64,000 nucleotides of DNA from Halomarina ordinaria (GCF_030553305.1 NZ_JARRAH010000001.1:1674001-1738000), one strand, 5' to 3'. Shown: positions 45,032 to 55,165, counted from the stretch's first letter. Notes: a model not told the origin generated them from the sequence alone. Numbers and translations: made by a program.

Positions 45032-46015
45032 TCACTCCGCCCGGTCGAGCGCCGTCGCCGCGAGGTCCACCGCCGTCTCCAGGTCAGGTCCCAGCGGCGC
45101 CCCCACCACGACGCTGTCTGCGTACTCGAGCAGCGACCCGAGGCGGTCACCCACCGTCTCGGGCGTCCCGGCCGCCGAGAAGGCGTCGAGCATCGCGGGC
45201 GTCACGCGCTCGAACGCCTCGCTGAACGACCCCGCGCTGATGGCGTCGCCGATGGCTTCGGCGCGCTCGGCGTCGACGCCGTGGCGCTCCAGCACCGGGG
45301 GAGCCGCCCCCGCGGTGATGAACGCCACGGGCGGCCGGGCCGCCTCGCGGGCGGTCGCTTCCTCGTCGGCGACGCTCACGCTCGCGTACGCCGCGAGGTC
45401 GAAGTCGCCGCGCGACTCGGGGCGCTCGTCGAGTCCTTCGTGTACGCGCTCGCGCGCCCACGCGAGGTCCTCGGGGTGCGAGCCGTTGAACAGCAGGCCG
45501 TCGGCGTGTTTCGCGGCCATCCGGCACATGTGCGGCCCCTCGCCGCCGACGTAGACCGGAATCGAGTCGCCGCTGGGCGGCGCGTAGTTCAGCCCCGCGT
45601 CCTCGGCGACGAACGTCCCGTCGTGGGTGACACGTTCGCCGCGCCAGAGCGCCTGCGCGCTCTTGAACGCCTCCAGCACCGGTCGGAGGCCTCGCTCGTC
45701 GAGCAGGCCGAGGTTCCGGAGCGTCGAGGGGTCGCCCGGTCCGATGCCGAACACCGCCCGACCGTCGCTCACCTCGTCGAGCGTGGCGACCGAGGAGGCC
45801 AGCCTGACGGGGTGGGTCTCGTAGGGGTTCGCCACCCCCGGCCCGAGGCGGACCTCGTCGGTCGCCCTCGCGATACCCGAGAGCGCGACGAACGGGTCGC
45901 GGTTGTTGTAGTGGCAACTCGTGAACACCGTGTCGAAGCCCGCACGCTCGGCTCGCCGGGCGAGGTCGACCACCCGGGAGACGTCGTGTTCGGGCGTGAG
46001 TTCGATTCCTCTCAT
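45032..46015 (-). CDS. mer: F420-dependent methylenetetrahydromethanopterin reductase-like LLM oxidoreductase
   Basis: 327 residues from ATG 46015 (MRGIELTPEHDVSRVVDLAR). LLM-class TIM barrel with conserved features: VFTSCHYNNRDPFVALSGIA, GVANPYETHPVRLASSVATLDE and VGGEGPHMCRMAAKHADG. The Mer family uses coenzyme F420 to reduce methylene-tetrahydromethanopterin or a related folate. It overlaps cofE by four bases (ATGA), linking it to F420 synthesis. The true C1 carrier in haloarchaea (probably a folate derivative) is not shown by sequence. Confidence 0.9.
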   Translation of the reverse strand: MRGIELTPEHDVSRVVDLARRAERAGFDTVFTSCHYNNRDPFVALSGIARATDEVRLGPGVANPYETHPVRLASSVATLDEVSDGRAVFGIGPGDPSTLRNLGLLDERGLRPVLEAFKSAQALWRGERVTHDGTFVAEDAGLNYAPPSGDSIPVYVGGEGPHMCRMAAKHADGLLFNGSHPEDLAWARERVHEGLDERPESRGDFDLAAYASVSVADEEATAREAARPPVAFITAGAAPPVLERHGVDAERAEAIGDAISAGSFSEAFERVTPAMLDAFSAAGTPETVGDRLGSLLEYADSVVVGAPLGPDLETAVDLAATALDRAE

Positions 46016-46764
46016 GACGGAAACTCCCACTCCTCGAGGGCCTGGCGGACCAGGTCGTCCTCGCGCGCACGAAACAGGGCGTCGCTACCGGCGTGGTCGC
46101 CGAAGTCGAAGTCGCGGACGACGACGACGGGCGTGCCGCCACTCCCCTCGCCGGAGACGAGGTTCGCGGCGGCGGCGAGTTCGTCCACGACGGCCTCGAC
46201 GGTGACGCCCAGTTCCCGGCCGTCGCGGTCGCGCTCGCCGCGCCAGTCGCGACTCGCGGGCAGGCCGGCCCACCCGATGGCGACGCCGCGCTGGCCGTGG
46301 CGGAACGGCCGCCCGCACGTGTCGGTGACGACGACGGGCGTCCCCAGCGATTCGGAGAGCGCCCGCGCGCTCGCCGTCGGGTCCTCCGGGAGGAGGAGCA
46401 GGTCCGCCTCGGGGACGTTCGAGCGGTCGATGCCGGCGTTGACCGTGACGTGCCCGAAGCGCGTCTGCGTCAGGAGGAAGGGCGCCTCCAGCAACAGCGC
46501 GCTCGACTCCTCCAGGACGACCTGCGCGAACCGGGGGTCCTTCGCCTCGCCCGTGACGGCTTCGAGTCGCTCGGCGACGGCGCGGGCACGCTCGCCGGCC
46601 GTCACGTCCGCGAGGTCCATCGTCCGGCCCTCGGCCTTCGAGACGACGGTGCTCGCCACGCAGACGACGTCGTCGGCCCGCAACTCGACGCGCTCCTCGA
46701 CGAGCGACGCGAGGTCGTCGCCCGCGCGTATCTCGGGCAGGTCGGGGACCGCGAACACCTCCAT
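46012..46764 (-). CDS. cofE: Coenzyme F420-0:gamma-glutamyl ligase
   Basis: 250 residues from ATG 46764. GRPFRHGQRGVAIGWAGLP and VVSKAEGRTMDLADV are CofE signatures; it adds glutamates to F420-0 using GTP. The bacterial C-terminal nitroreductase-like domain is absent, as usual in archaea. Co-transcribed with the mer gene. Intact. Confidence 0.93.
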   Translation of the reverse strand: MEVFAVPDLPEIRAGDDLASLVEERVELRADDVVCVASTVVSKAEGRTMDLADVTAGERARAVAERLEAVTGEAKDPRFAQVVLEESSALLLEAPFLLTQTRFGHVTVNAGIDRSNVPEADLLLLPEDPTASARALSESLGTPVVVTDTCGRPFRHGQRGVAIGWAGLPASRDWRGERDRDGRELGVTVEAVVDELAAAANLVSGEGSGGTPVVVVRDFDFGDHAGSDALFRAREDDLVRQALEEWEFPS

Positions 46765-46860
46765 GCGTGTGACTCGGTGTGACGCGACGTAAAGGGACGC
46801 GATACCGGAGAGGTCGGCTGGTGTCGTTCTCGCCCGACATCGAAAGGCGGTCTCGTCGGA

Positions 46861-47658
46861 CTACTCCGCCGAGAGCGTCCACCCGCCGTCAGCCTGAACG
46901 TTCAGGTAATAGATACCGTCGAGCCGTTCGGAGGTCGACGCCTCGGTACTCCCGATTTCGTTTATCAAGATGCGGTCGTCCAGCGTGTCGCCCTCGACGG
47001 CGTACGCCTCGACGATGAAGTTCCGCTCACCCTCGTGCGTCCCCGAGACTTCAGTCACGCCGCTGAACGCGTACGGTCCCTCGTACTGGTTGCCCGACCC
47101 GGACAGGTCGACGGGAGCGTCCTCCGCCCCATCAGTCCCTGGCTGCGCGAGTTCGATGGTCCACTCACCGTCCGCGTCGACGTTGAGTTGGTACGGCCCG
47201 CTCCCGAGGCGGTTCGCCTGCCCTCCCTCGACCGCACCGATTTCGTTGACGAGGATGCGGTCGTCCAGTTCGTCGCCCTCGACGGCGAGCGCTTCGGCGA
47301 TAAAGTTTCGCTCCCCGTCGTGCGTGAAGTCGACGGTCACAACCCCACCCGACACCTCGAACTCGTCACTCGTGTCGGTGCCAGAGCCCTCGAACGAGTA
47401 CGACTCGCCGGCGGACGAACCGGAACCGTCAAGGTCGGAGTCGTTCTCTGTGTCGTCTCCGGTATCGTCCCCGGTGTCGTTATTCCCGTTTCCGGTGCCG
47501 AGTGTCCCGTCCTCGGAGACGCCCGAGGACTGGTTCGTCTCCCCGTCGTCGCCACCCGATTCGTTCCCCTCCGTCGACTCCGCACACCCGGCGAGCGGGA
47601 GAAGTGCGGTCGAGCCGGCTAGCGCCAGATAATACCGTCTTGTCAGTGACGTTTCCAC
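46861..47658 (-). CDS. Tat-type lipoprotein with two tandem repeats
   Basis: 265 residues from GTG 47658, which lies 27 bases downstream of a TATA-like ATATTTATTA. The signal has R7-R8 and lipobox LAGC25, so the mature protein is lipid-anchored. A Gly/Asp/Ser/Thr-rich linker (27-100) is followed by two copies of a 70-residue unit at about 103-172 and 193-264: each contains H(D/E)GERNFI, VEGDxLDDRIL(V/I)NEIG, and a final Trp strand (GEWTIEL/GGWTLSA). A beta-sandwich-like surface protein is likely. Function unknown. Confidence 0.85.
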   Translation of the reverse strand: METSLTRRYYLALAGSTALLPLAGCAESTEGNESGGDDGETNQSSGVSEDGTLGTGNGNNDTGDDTGDDTENDSDLDGSGSSAGESYSFEGSGTDTSDEFEVSGGVVTVDFTHDGERNFIAEALAVEGDELDDRILVNEIGAVEGGQANRLGSGPYQLNVDADGEWTIELAQPGTDGAEDAPVDLSGSGNQYEGPYAFSGVTEVSGTHEGERNFIVEAYAVEGDTLDDRILINEIGSTEASTSERLDGIYYLNVQADGGWTLSAE

Positions 47659-47675
47659 ACCAGAGTTAATTACTG

Positions 47676-47700
47676 TCTGGTAATAAATATACAGTGACAA
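47676..47700 (-). promoter_or_regulatory. TATA box of the tandem-repeat lipoprotein gene
   Basis: Minus-strand ATATTTATTACC, centred about 27 bases from the GTG at 47658. Decides the start in favour of this GTG over the longer ORF that begins with TTG at 47700. Confidence 0.7.
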
Positions 47701-47740
47701 TAAATATCGCGGGACAGCCGTTCCGTCCGGTGTCTCCGGC

Positions 47741-48247
47741 TTACCGCTCCTCGGCGCTCACCTCGTACGCGCCGTCGGAACAGCGGACGACGAGCATGGT
47801 CGTCCGCATCGCGGGGTCGGCACCCGTCGCGCTCCCCGGGTTCAGCAGTCGGAGGTCGTCCAGTCGCTCGTCGGTGAGCTGGTGGGTGTGTCCGCTGACG
47901 CCGACGACGGGGCCGTCGTGGTCGTCGGCCTCGGCGCGGACGACGCCCTCGACGCGCTCGCGGTAGGTGTCGAGGGCACCCGTCCCGTGGGTGACGACGA
48001 ACCGGACGCCGTCGAGGTCGACCGACGCCACCTCCGGGAGGTCGCCGTCGGCCATCGGGGGGTCCATGTTCCCCCGGACGGCCGTCAGTTCGGCGGCGAG
48101 GTCGACGACCGTCTCGTACGCCTCCCGGGAGTCGAAGTCGCCGGCGTGAATCGTGTGGTCGGCCGCCCGCACCTCGTCTCGCACCCACGCCGGAATCCCC
48201 ACCGCCCGCGAGGGGACGTGGGTGTCGCTGATGATGGCAACGCGCAT
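47741..48247 (-). CDS. YfcE/MJ0936-type phosphodiesterase
   Basis: 168 residues from ATG 48247 (MRVAIISDTHVPSRAV). Calcineurin-like metal ligands: SDTH near 8-11, HAGDFD, RGNMD and SGHTHQ. Acts on small phosphodiesters. Start shares a gap of about 60 bases with the divergent NUDIX/eIF2B-like gene. Usually a single-domain cytosolic enzyme in archaea. Confidence 0.9.
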   Translation of the reverse strand: MRVAIISDTHVPSRAVGIPAWVRDEVRAADHTIHAGDFDSREAYETVVDLAAELTAVRGNMDPPMADGDLPEVASVDLDGVRFVVTHGTGALDTYRERVEGVVRAEADDHDGPVVGVSGHTHQLTDERLDDLRLLNPGSATGADPAMRTTMLVVRCSDGAYEVSAEER

Positions 48248-48308
48248 GGCCGACCCGTCGGCGGGGAACGGTATAAGCGTCCCGCGGTCCCACACGCCTG
48301 CGAGTGCC

Positions 48309-49580
48309 ATGGACGAGACCCACGTCGTCACCTGCTTCCTGCGCGAGGGGAGTGACGTCCTCCTGCTCCGGCGGAGCGACGCCGTCGGGTCGTACTCGGG
48401 GCTGTGGGGGGCGGTCGCCGGCCACGCCGAGAGTGACCCCGACGCGCTCGCGCGCGAGGAGATAGCCGAGGAGACGGGGCTGCTCGACGGCTGTGCATTC
48501 GTCCGCCGGGGCGACCCCGTGGAGGTGCCGGACGACGCCCTCGGCGTACGCTGGGTGGTCCACCCCTACCTGTTCGACTGCGACTCGCGCGCCGTCGAGA
48601 CGAACGACGAGAGCGTCGCCCACGAGTGGGTCCCGCCGACGGAGATACGCGAGCGCGAGACGGTACCCGACCTCTGGCGGTCGTACGCCGCGGTCGCGCC
48701 CACCGTCGAGCGCGTCGCCGAGGACCGCACCCACGGCGCGGCGTACCTCTCGCTGCGCGCGCTCGAAGTCCTCCGGGACCGGGCGGCGGAGGGTGAAGCG
48801 TGGGCCGACCTCGCCGACCTCGCCCGCGACCTGCGAACCGCTCGACCGAGTATGCCGGTCGTGGCCGCCCGAATCGACCGGGCGATGGCCGGCGCGCTCG
48901 ACGAGGCGGACGGAGAAGCGGAGCCGGCCACCGTCGCGGAACACGCGCAGACCGGCATCGACCGGGCACTCTCGGCCGACGCACTGGCCGCCGAGGCAGT
49001 CGTTGCTACCCTCTCCGACCTCGTGGAGGCGGACCGCGCTCCTCGAGTCCTCACCTGCTCGCGGTCGGGGACGGTCCGCGAGGCGCTCGCGGGCGCCGAC
49101 CTCGACCGGGTCTTCGTCGCCGAGTCGCGCCCCGGGGGCGAGGGCGTCGGGGTGGCCGAGACGCTCGCCGAGGACGTGGACGTGACGCTCCTCCCGGACG
49201 CCGCCGTCGCGCAGGCGCTCGCCGACGAGGGCGTCGACGCCGTCCTCGTCGGGGCCGACGCGGTGCTCTCGGACGGCCGGGTCGTGAACAAGGTCGGGAC
49301 GCGCGCGGCGGCGCTCGCGGCGCACGAGGTCGGTGTCCCCACCTACGCCGTCGCCGCCGCGGACAAGGTGAGTCCGACGACCGACGCACACCTCGAGAAG
49401 CGGGAGCGGGAGGCCGTCTACGGGGGCGATGCCCCGCTGTCGGTCTACGCACCCACCTTCGACGTGACGCCCGCGGAGCGAGTGACGCTCGTGACGGAGG
49501 ACGGCCCGCAGTCGGTCGAGGACGTCCGTGCGCAGGCGGCGGCCGCCCGCGACCGGGCGCGGTGGGTCGAGCGGGCGTAG
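48309..49580 (+). CDS. NUDIX hydrolase fused to eIF2B-like/ribose-1,5-bisphosphate isomerase-like domain
   Basis: 423 residues from ATG 48309. N-terminal NUDIX domain (about 1-135) with AGHAESDPDALAREEIAEETG, where the usual Arg of REUxEE is Glu. C-terminal eIF2B-like domain (about 145-420) with LTCSRSGTV, VLVGADAVLSDGRVVNKVG and PTYAVAAADKVSP. In the R15P isomerase family, catalytic Cys and Asp fall in such TCSR and GAD motifs. A joint role in nucleotide salvage (hydrolase plus isomerase) is suggested. Similar fusions occur in haloarchaea; the substrate is unknown. Confidence 0.88.
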   Translation: MDETHVVTCFLREGSDVLLLRRSDAVGSYSGLWGAVAGHAESDPDALAREEIAEETGLLDGCAFVRRGDPVEVPDDALGVRWVVHPYLFDCDSRAVETNDESVAHEWVPPTEIRERETVPDLWRSYAAVAPTVERVAEDRTHGAAYLSLRALEVLRDRAAEGEAWADLADLARDLRTARPSMPVVAARIDRAMAGALDEADGEAEPATVAEHAQTGIDRALSADALAAEAVVATLSDLVEADRAPRVLTCSRSGTVREALAGADLDRVFVAESRPGGEGVGVAETLAEDVDVTLLPDAAVAQALADEGVDAVLVGADAVLSDGRVVNKVGTRAAALAAHEVGVPTYAVAAADKVSPTTDAHLEKREREAVYGGDAPLSVYAPTFDVTPAERVTLVTEDGPQSVEDVRAQAAAARDRARWVERA

Positions 49581-49733
49581 GACCGAAACGTCGAAGCGTG
49601 GCGTTCTTCATTCGTGGAGCAGAACGGACACGCGGTGGCGATGATGAGGGTTACCCCCACTCAGCCCCTTGTGATGACGAACTCACGCTGAGCCACCATC
49701 CGATTCAGACAGTCATATGCGACCGCGCCCTGA

Positions 49734-50657
<924 letters not shown>

Positions 50658-50666
50658 CCCGGCGCG

Positions 50667-51635
50667 TCAGTCGTCGGAGACCGCCCGGACCGCCGACCGC
50701 CGCGCGGGGGGACTGCTCGCGTGGGCGTCGGCGACCGATTGCAGCGACCCGACCACGTCGACCATGTCGGGGTGGTCGAGGTGGCGGCAGGCCCGCTCGC
50801 TCAGGTCGTCGACGGTCGTCGCGCTCGCCACCTCGTCGCGCAGGGCCTGCCACTCCTCGTGGCGGACGACGACGCAGACGGGTATCTCCGCGACGTCGAG
50901 GTGCTGCGCGAACCAGAGGCGGTGGCGGCCGTTGTGCTGTATCACCTCGCCGTCGCGGCCGATGTCGACCTGTATCTCGGCCAGCCAGTCGAAGACCGTG
51001 ACGTCGTCCGTGTCGGCGAAGAACATCGACTCGTTGGCGACGGGGCGGAACCGGTCGACGAGCGAGTCGTGGTCGCTCGCGGCCGCCTCCTCGAACGAGG
51101 TGTCGAGGATGTCACGCGCGGAGCGGTAGCCGTCGTCCCGGATGCTCTCGTACACCTCGTCGAGGGACTCGACCCACGCCCAGACGTCCTCGCCGGTCGC
51201 GAACCGCCAGCGCTCCTCGCCCGCGAGTACCCGCTGGACGAGTCCCACGTCCTCCCAGTCGCGGCCCTCCTCGTACCGGGCGGCGAGCGCCTCCCAGATG
51301 TAGTCGAACTTCTCGGCGAGCGGTTCGGACTCGACGTCCCAGTCGCCGCCGCGGACGGCGCCGAACTTCCGGAAACAAAAGCGCGTCTCGAAGGGGGAGG
51401 AGCGGGTGATACGCGAGGGGTCGACGTACCGCAGCGCCCGGGGGTCCGCGGCCGCGTCGACGCCGCACCGGTTCCGCCAGACGGTGTACTCGTACCACTG
51501 CCGGTCGGTCAGGACGGCGCGCTCCAGCGCGAACACCGCGTGTTCGAGGCTGAAGGCCGCCTGGTCCCGTGTCTTCGAGACCACCCGTTCGAGGCCACCC
51601 TCCCGGTAGTGTTCGAAGACATTCTTTAGTACCAT
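50667..51635 (-). CDS. ParB-like domain protein of unknown function
   Basis: 322 residues from ATG 51635 (MVLKNVFEHYREGGLER). N-terminal 80 residues helical, with charged QWYEYTVWRNRCGVD. Residues 222-262 read QVDIGRDGEVIQHNGRHRLW then IPVCVVVRHEEW, the shape of a ParB/Srx-type fold (GrHRl, then IPV). No HTH is evident. The family is not otherwise recognised. It lies upstream-side of a flippase gene on the same strand, 209 bases away, in what may be a small surface-polymer locus; no glycosyltransferase is seen. Confidence 0.7.
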   Translation of the reverse strand: MVLKNVFEHYREGGLERVVSKTRDQAAFSLEHAVFALERAVLTDRQWYEYTVWRNRCGVDAAADPRALRYVDPSRITRSSPFETRFCFRKFGAVRGGDWDVESEPLAEKFDYIWEALAARYEEGRDWEDVGLVQRVLAGEERWRFATGEDVWAWVESLDEVYESIRDDGYRSARDILDTSFEEAAASDHDSLVDRFRPVANESMFFADTDDVTVFDWLAEIQVDIGRDGEVIQHNGRHRLWFAQHLDVAEIPVCVVVRHEEWQALRDEVASATTVDDLSERACRHLDHPDMVDVVGSLQSVADAHASSPPARRSAVRAVSDD

Positions 51636-51843
51636 ATAGACACAATAGATAGATAGACACGTAGTTATGTCTATGCTAGACAACGTCCGACGACCCACGT
51701 CCCGGTGTGTTGTATCTGATATGACACCATTGCGTGAGACACGACACGGAGTCGAATCCCCTCCACGGGGCTCGGTGGACGCGGCCGTCGAGTGGTAGAC
51801 GGACGGTACCGGTCGGTTAGTCGATAACTAGAGCGACGGTCAC

Positions 51844-53346
51844 TCAGAGGCTTCCCCGGACCTGTCCGACGAGGTCGTTCAGTCCGATGTCGAAGCGCTG
51901 TTCGAGCGCGAACATGACGAGTGCGTAGACGACCACGCCGGTGAGGACCGTCGCGACGAACCCGACGAACATCCCCGCCGTCTCGGTGACCGCCCGACGG
52001 GCGAACAGTGCGCAGCCGCCCATGACGACGCTCCCGAACGCCGGGAACACGATGGGGGCAGCGAGCGAGCGCAGGTCGTCGTCGACGATGCGGAGGGCCA
52101 GCCACGCCGCGACGGGGAGACCGACCGCGCTCGTCACGAGGACCGCGAGCGACGTCCCCGGGAGGCCGAACGCGGTGGTCAGCGGGTAGATGGCGACCGC
52201 CAGGACGGCCAGTCGGAGGGCGTGGAGTTTCGCGCCGTAGTCCGGGCGGCCGACCGCGTTGAACAGCGGCGAGGTACACGTCCGGACCGACCGCAGGAGA
52301 CCGAAGCCGGCGAGTATCTGCATGGGGACGATCATCGCCTCCCAGCCGTCGCCGAGGAACACGGGGACGAAGACGGGCGCGACGACGGCGATGCCGACGC
52401 CGACCGGCAGCGAGACGAGCGAGGAGAGCCGCAGCACGCGGTAGAACCCCTCGCGCAGGGCGGCCGTGTCGTCCTGCACCTTCGAGTAGGCGGGCATGGC
52501 GACCCGCGAGATGGTGTGTGAGATCTCCGTGGCGGGGGCGTTCGAGAGCTGGTAGGCGAGCTGGTAGGCACCGAGGGCGCCCGAGCCGAGGACGCGACCG
52601 ACGAAGATGTCGTCGCCCTCGCTGTAGAGGAACGACACCATCGAGGAGCCGAGAATCCACTTCCCGTAGCCGATGATCTCGCCCGCGTACGTGCGGTTGA
52701 ACCGCGGCCAGGGGCGATAGTCGTGGATGGCGTAGGAGGTGAGCATCCGGACCACGTTACCGGCGATGAACCCGACGGCGAGCGCCCACACCGTCGCCTC
52801 GACGAACAGCGCGTAGCCGATGGACACCACGACGCGGGGGAGCGTCCCGCTGAGCGAGAAGACGAACTGTTTGTGGAACGCGAGGTCCTTCTCGAAGTAG
52901 ACCCGCCCCGGGTTGTAGAGCGTCTCGAAGAGCGTCGCGATGGCGAGGACGCGCAACAGCAGTTCCGCCTGCGGTTCGTCGAAGAACGGGGCGACGAACG
53001 GCGCCGAGAGGTAGGCCACCGCCGCGATGGCGATTCCTCGAAGTATCTGGAGGGTGAACGCCGTGTCGAGGTAGGCGTCGACGTTCTCGTCCTTTCGCTG
53101 GATGAGGGCCGTGTCCAGGCCGAGGCGCGAGAACCGCTTGAACGCGGAGAGCGCGATCATGGCGATACCGAACAGCCCGAAGTCCGCCGGCGAGAGCAGG
53201 CGCGCCATCACGACGAGCATCACCGTCTCCAGCACGCGGTTGCCGCCGTTGGTGAACGCGACCCACAACCCGCTGACGACCGTCCGCGAGGTGAGGTCGC
53301 CGTCGGGCGAGAGCGACCGCTTGAGCAGCCTGAGGAGTCGCCTCAT
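51844..53346 (-). CDS. Oligosaccharide/polysaccharide flippase (Wzx-like)
   Basis: 500 residues from ATG 53346 (MRRLLRLLKRSLSPDGDLTS), about 14 membrane helices. Polysaccharide-transporter signatures LLSPADFGLFGIAMIALSAF and PGRVYFEKDLAFHKQFVFS. It probably flips lipid-linked oligosaccharides to the outer face for S-layer glycosylation. An ATG at 53475 would add a 43-residue Pro/Ser-rich tail; either could be the start. No companion glycan genes are visible. Confidence 0.88.
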   Translation of the reverse strand: MRRLLRLLKRSLSPDGDLTSRTVVSGLWVAFTNGGNRVLETVMLVVMARLLSPADFGLFGIAMIALSAFKRFSRLGLDTALIQRKDENVDAYLDTAFTLQILRGIAIAAVAYLSAPFVAPFFDEPQAELLLRVLAIATLFETLYNPGRVYFEKDLAFHKQFVFSLSGTLPRVVVSIGYALFVEATVWALAVGFIAGNVVRMLTSYAIHDYRPWPRFNRTYAGEIIGYGKWILGSSMVSFLYSEGDDIFVGRVLGSGALGAYQLAYQLSNAPATEISHTISRVAMPAYSKVQDDTAALREGFYRVLRLSSLVSLPVGVGIAVVAPVFVPVFLGDGWEAMIVPMQILAGFGLLRSVRTCTSPLFNAVGRPDYGAKLHALRLAVLAVAIYPLTTAFGLPGTSLAVLVTSAVGLPVAAWLALRIVDDDLRSLAAPIVFPAFGSVVMGGCALFARRAVTETAGMFVGFVATVLTGVVVYALVMFALEQRFDIGLNDLVGQVRGSL

Positions 53347-53590
53347 CGACGAGAGGAGACGAACGGACGTCGGCCGCCGGACCCGCGGAACGAGTCCCTC
53401 GGGAAGGACGACGCAGGAGGGAGGGACGAGTCCGTAGGGGAACGATGCGGTACTGTCACAGTCATACGTCTCCATACGGGAGGAATACTATTTCGATACT
53501 GTCCGTCTACCCCGTCGGTCCGCCGGGAATGGCGGTGGCTACTTCCGGCGAGGTGGGACGTGAATCGAAGAGAGGGCGCGACGCAGACCA

Positions 53591-53603
53591 CTCGAAAAAG
53601 CCG
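53591..53603 (-). terminator. T-rich terminator after the M32 carboxypeptidase gene
   Basis: A T5 run on the minus strand (AAAAA at 53595-53599 in the plus view), flanked by GC, about 46 bases after the stop of the gene at 53649. Confidence 0.55.
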
Positions 53604-53648
53604 GTGACAGAGACGGTGTCGTCCGGACGTCCGGTCCGCGTCGGGTCG

Positions 53649-55139
53649 CTACAGGTCGTACAGGTCGCCGTACTTCCCCTCCACGTAGTCGAGGAAGTAG
53701 TCGGCCGTGTACGCCTCGCCGGTCGCCTCGCGGACGAGGTCGGGCGTGGTGTAGCGCTGGCCGTGGCGGTGGACGTGCTCGCGGAGCCAGTCGCGCAGGG
53801 TGTCGAAGTCCCCCTCGCGGACCTGCGCCTCGACGTCGCCGACGTCGCGCTCCGCCGCCGCGAACAGCTGGGCGGCGAGGACGCTCCCGAGCGAGTACGT
53901 CGGGAAGTAGCCGAAGTTCGCGTGCGCCCAGTGGATGTCCTGAAGGCACCCCTCGGCGTCGGTCTCGGGTCGCACCCCGAGGTACGACTCCATCTTGTCG
54001 TTCCACGCCTCGGGGACGTCCGCGACGGCCAGGTCGCCGCTGACGAGGGCGCGCTCTATCTCGAACCGGAGGATGATGTGGAGGTGGTAGGTGAGTTCGT
54101 CCGCCTCCACCCGAATCAGGTTGTCCGGGTAGACGCGGTTGGCCGCCTCGAACAGCTCCCCGGACGAGACGTCGCCGAGGTGGTCGCTCACGACCGGCGC
54201 GAGCAGGTCCCAGAACGCCCGCGTCCGGCCGACGTGGTTCTCCCAGAGGCGCGACTGCGACTCGTGGACCGTGAGGTCGCGCGACCGACCGAGGGGCGTG
54301 CCGTACGCCTCGTCGGGGAGGCCGAGCTGGTAGGTGGCGTGGCCGAACTCGTGGACGACGGCGGTGAGCGCGTCCATCGGCTCGTCGGGCTTGAAGCGCG
54401 TCGTCACGCGGGCGTCGAACTGCGTCCCGGACATGAAGGGGTGGGGGGCGGTGTCGAGGCGGCCGCGCTCCCACGGGTAGCCGAGCGTGTCGAGCACGTC
54501 GCGTGCCAGCGCCATCTGCGTCTCGTCGTCGTAGGTGCCCGAGAAGGGCGACTCGAAGGAGACGTCGCTCGCCTCGACCGCCTCGATGAGCGGGACGAGT
54601 CGCTCGCGGAGGCGTTCGAGCACGCGCTCGGCCGTCTCCAGGTCGAGGTACGGTTCGTAGTCGGCGAACAGCACCGCGTAGGGGTCGGCGTCGGGGTCGA
54701 TGTGCGCGGCGTACTCGCGTTTGAGTTCCACGAGGCGTTCGAGCGTCGGCGCGAAGTGCTCGAAGTCGTCCTCGTCCTTCGCCCGCTGCCAGACCGACAG
54801 CGCCTCGCTCGTCGCCTCGGATATCTCCTCGACCAGGTCGGCGGGGACGCTCGCCGCGCGGTCGTGTTCGCGCCGGAGTTCGCGGACGACCGCCCGCCGG
54901 TCGTCGTCGAGGTCCGTCGACTCGAGCGCGTCGAGGTGGGTGGCCATCCCCTCGTCGGTGAGCAGTTCGTGCGAGAGCGCGGAGAGCGTCGAGAGCTGTT
55001 TCGACCGGGCCGGCGTCCCCCCCTCGGGCATCATCACCTGCTGGTCCCACGAGAGGACCCCGCCCGCGGTCTGGAGGTTCGAGATGCGGCGGACCCGCGT
55101 CAGGAAGTCGTCGTACTGCGACGGCTGGTCAGTCGCCAT
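53649..55139 (-). CDS. Metal-dependent carboxypeptidase (M32, Taq type)
   Basis: 496 residues from ATG 55139. Zinc motif HEFGHATYQLGL (HExxH) and HESQSRLWENHVGR with the third ligand Glu are the M32 signatures. The substrate-region SGTQFDARVTTRF is also conserved. Removes C-terminal residues with broad specificity; cytosolic. The gene runs alone and ends with a T-rich terminator. Confidence 0.95.
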   Translation of the reverse strand: MATDQPSQYDDFLTRVRRISNLQTAGGVLSWDQQVMMPEGGTPARSKQLSTLSALSHELLTDEGMATHLDALESTDLDDDRRAVVRELRREHDRAASVPADLVEEISEATSEALSVWQRAKDEDDFEHFAPTLERLVELKREYAAHIDPDADPYAVLFADYEPYLDLETAERVLERLRERLVPLIEAVEASDVSFESPFSGTYDDETQMALARDVLDTLGYPWERGRLDTAPHPFMSGTQFDARVTTRFKPDEPMDALTAVVHEFGHATYQLGLPDEAYGTPLGRSRDLTVHESQSRLWENHVGRTRAFWDLLAPVVSDHLGDVSSGELFEAANRVYPDNLIRVEADELTYHLHIILRFEIERALVSGDLAVADVPEAWNDKMESYLGVRPETDAEGCLQDIHWAHANFGYFPTYSLGSVLAAQLFAAAERDVGDVEAQVREGDFDTLRDWLREHVHRHGQRYTTPDLVREATGEAYTADYFLDYVEGKYGDLYDL

Positions 55140-55165
55140 ACGTGACGCCTAGCCAGCTCGTACCA

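Noticed and set aside
47659-47700. TTG-initiated start of the lipoprotein at 47700
   Set aside because: A TATA-like box lies inside this extension, 27 bases from GTG 47658, so the extension is probably promoter, not coding.
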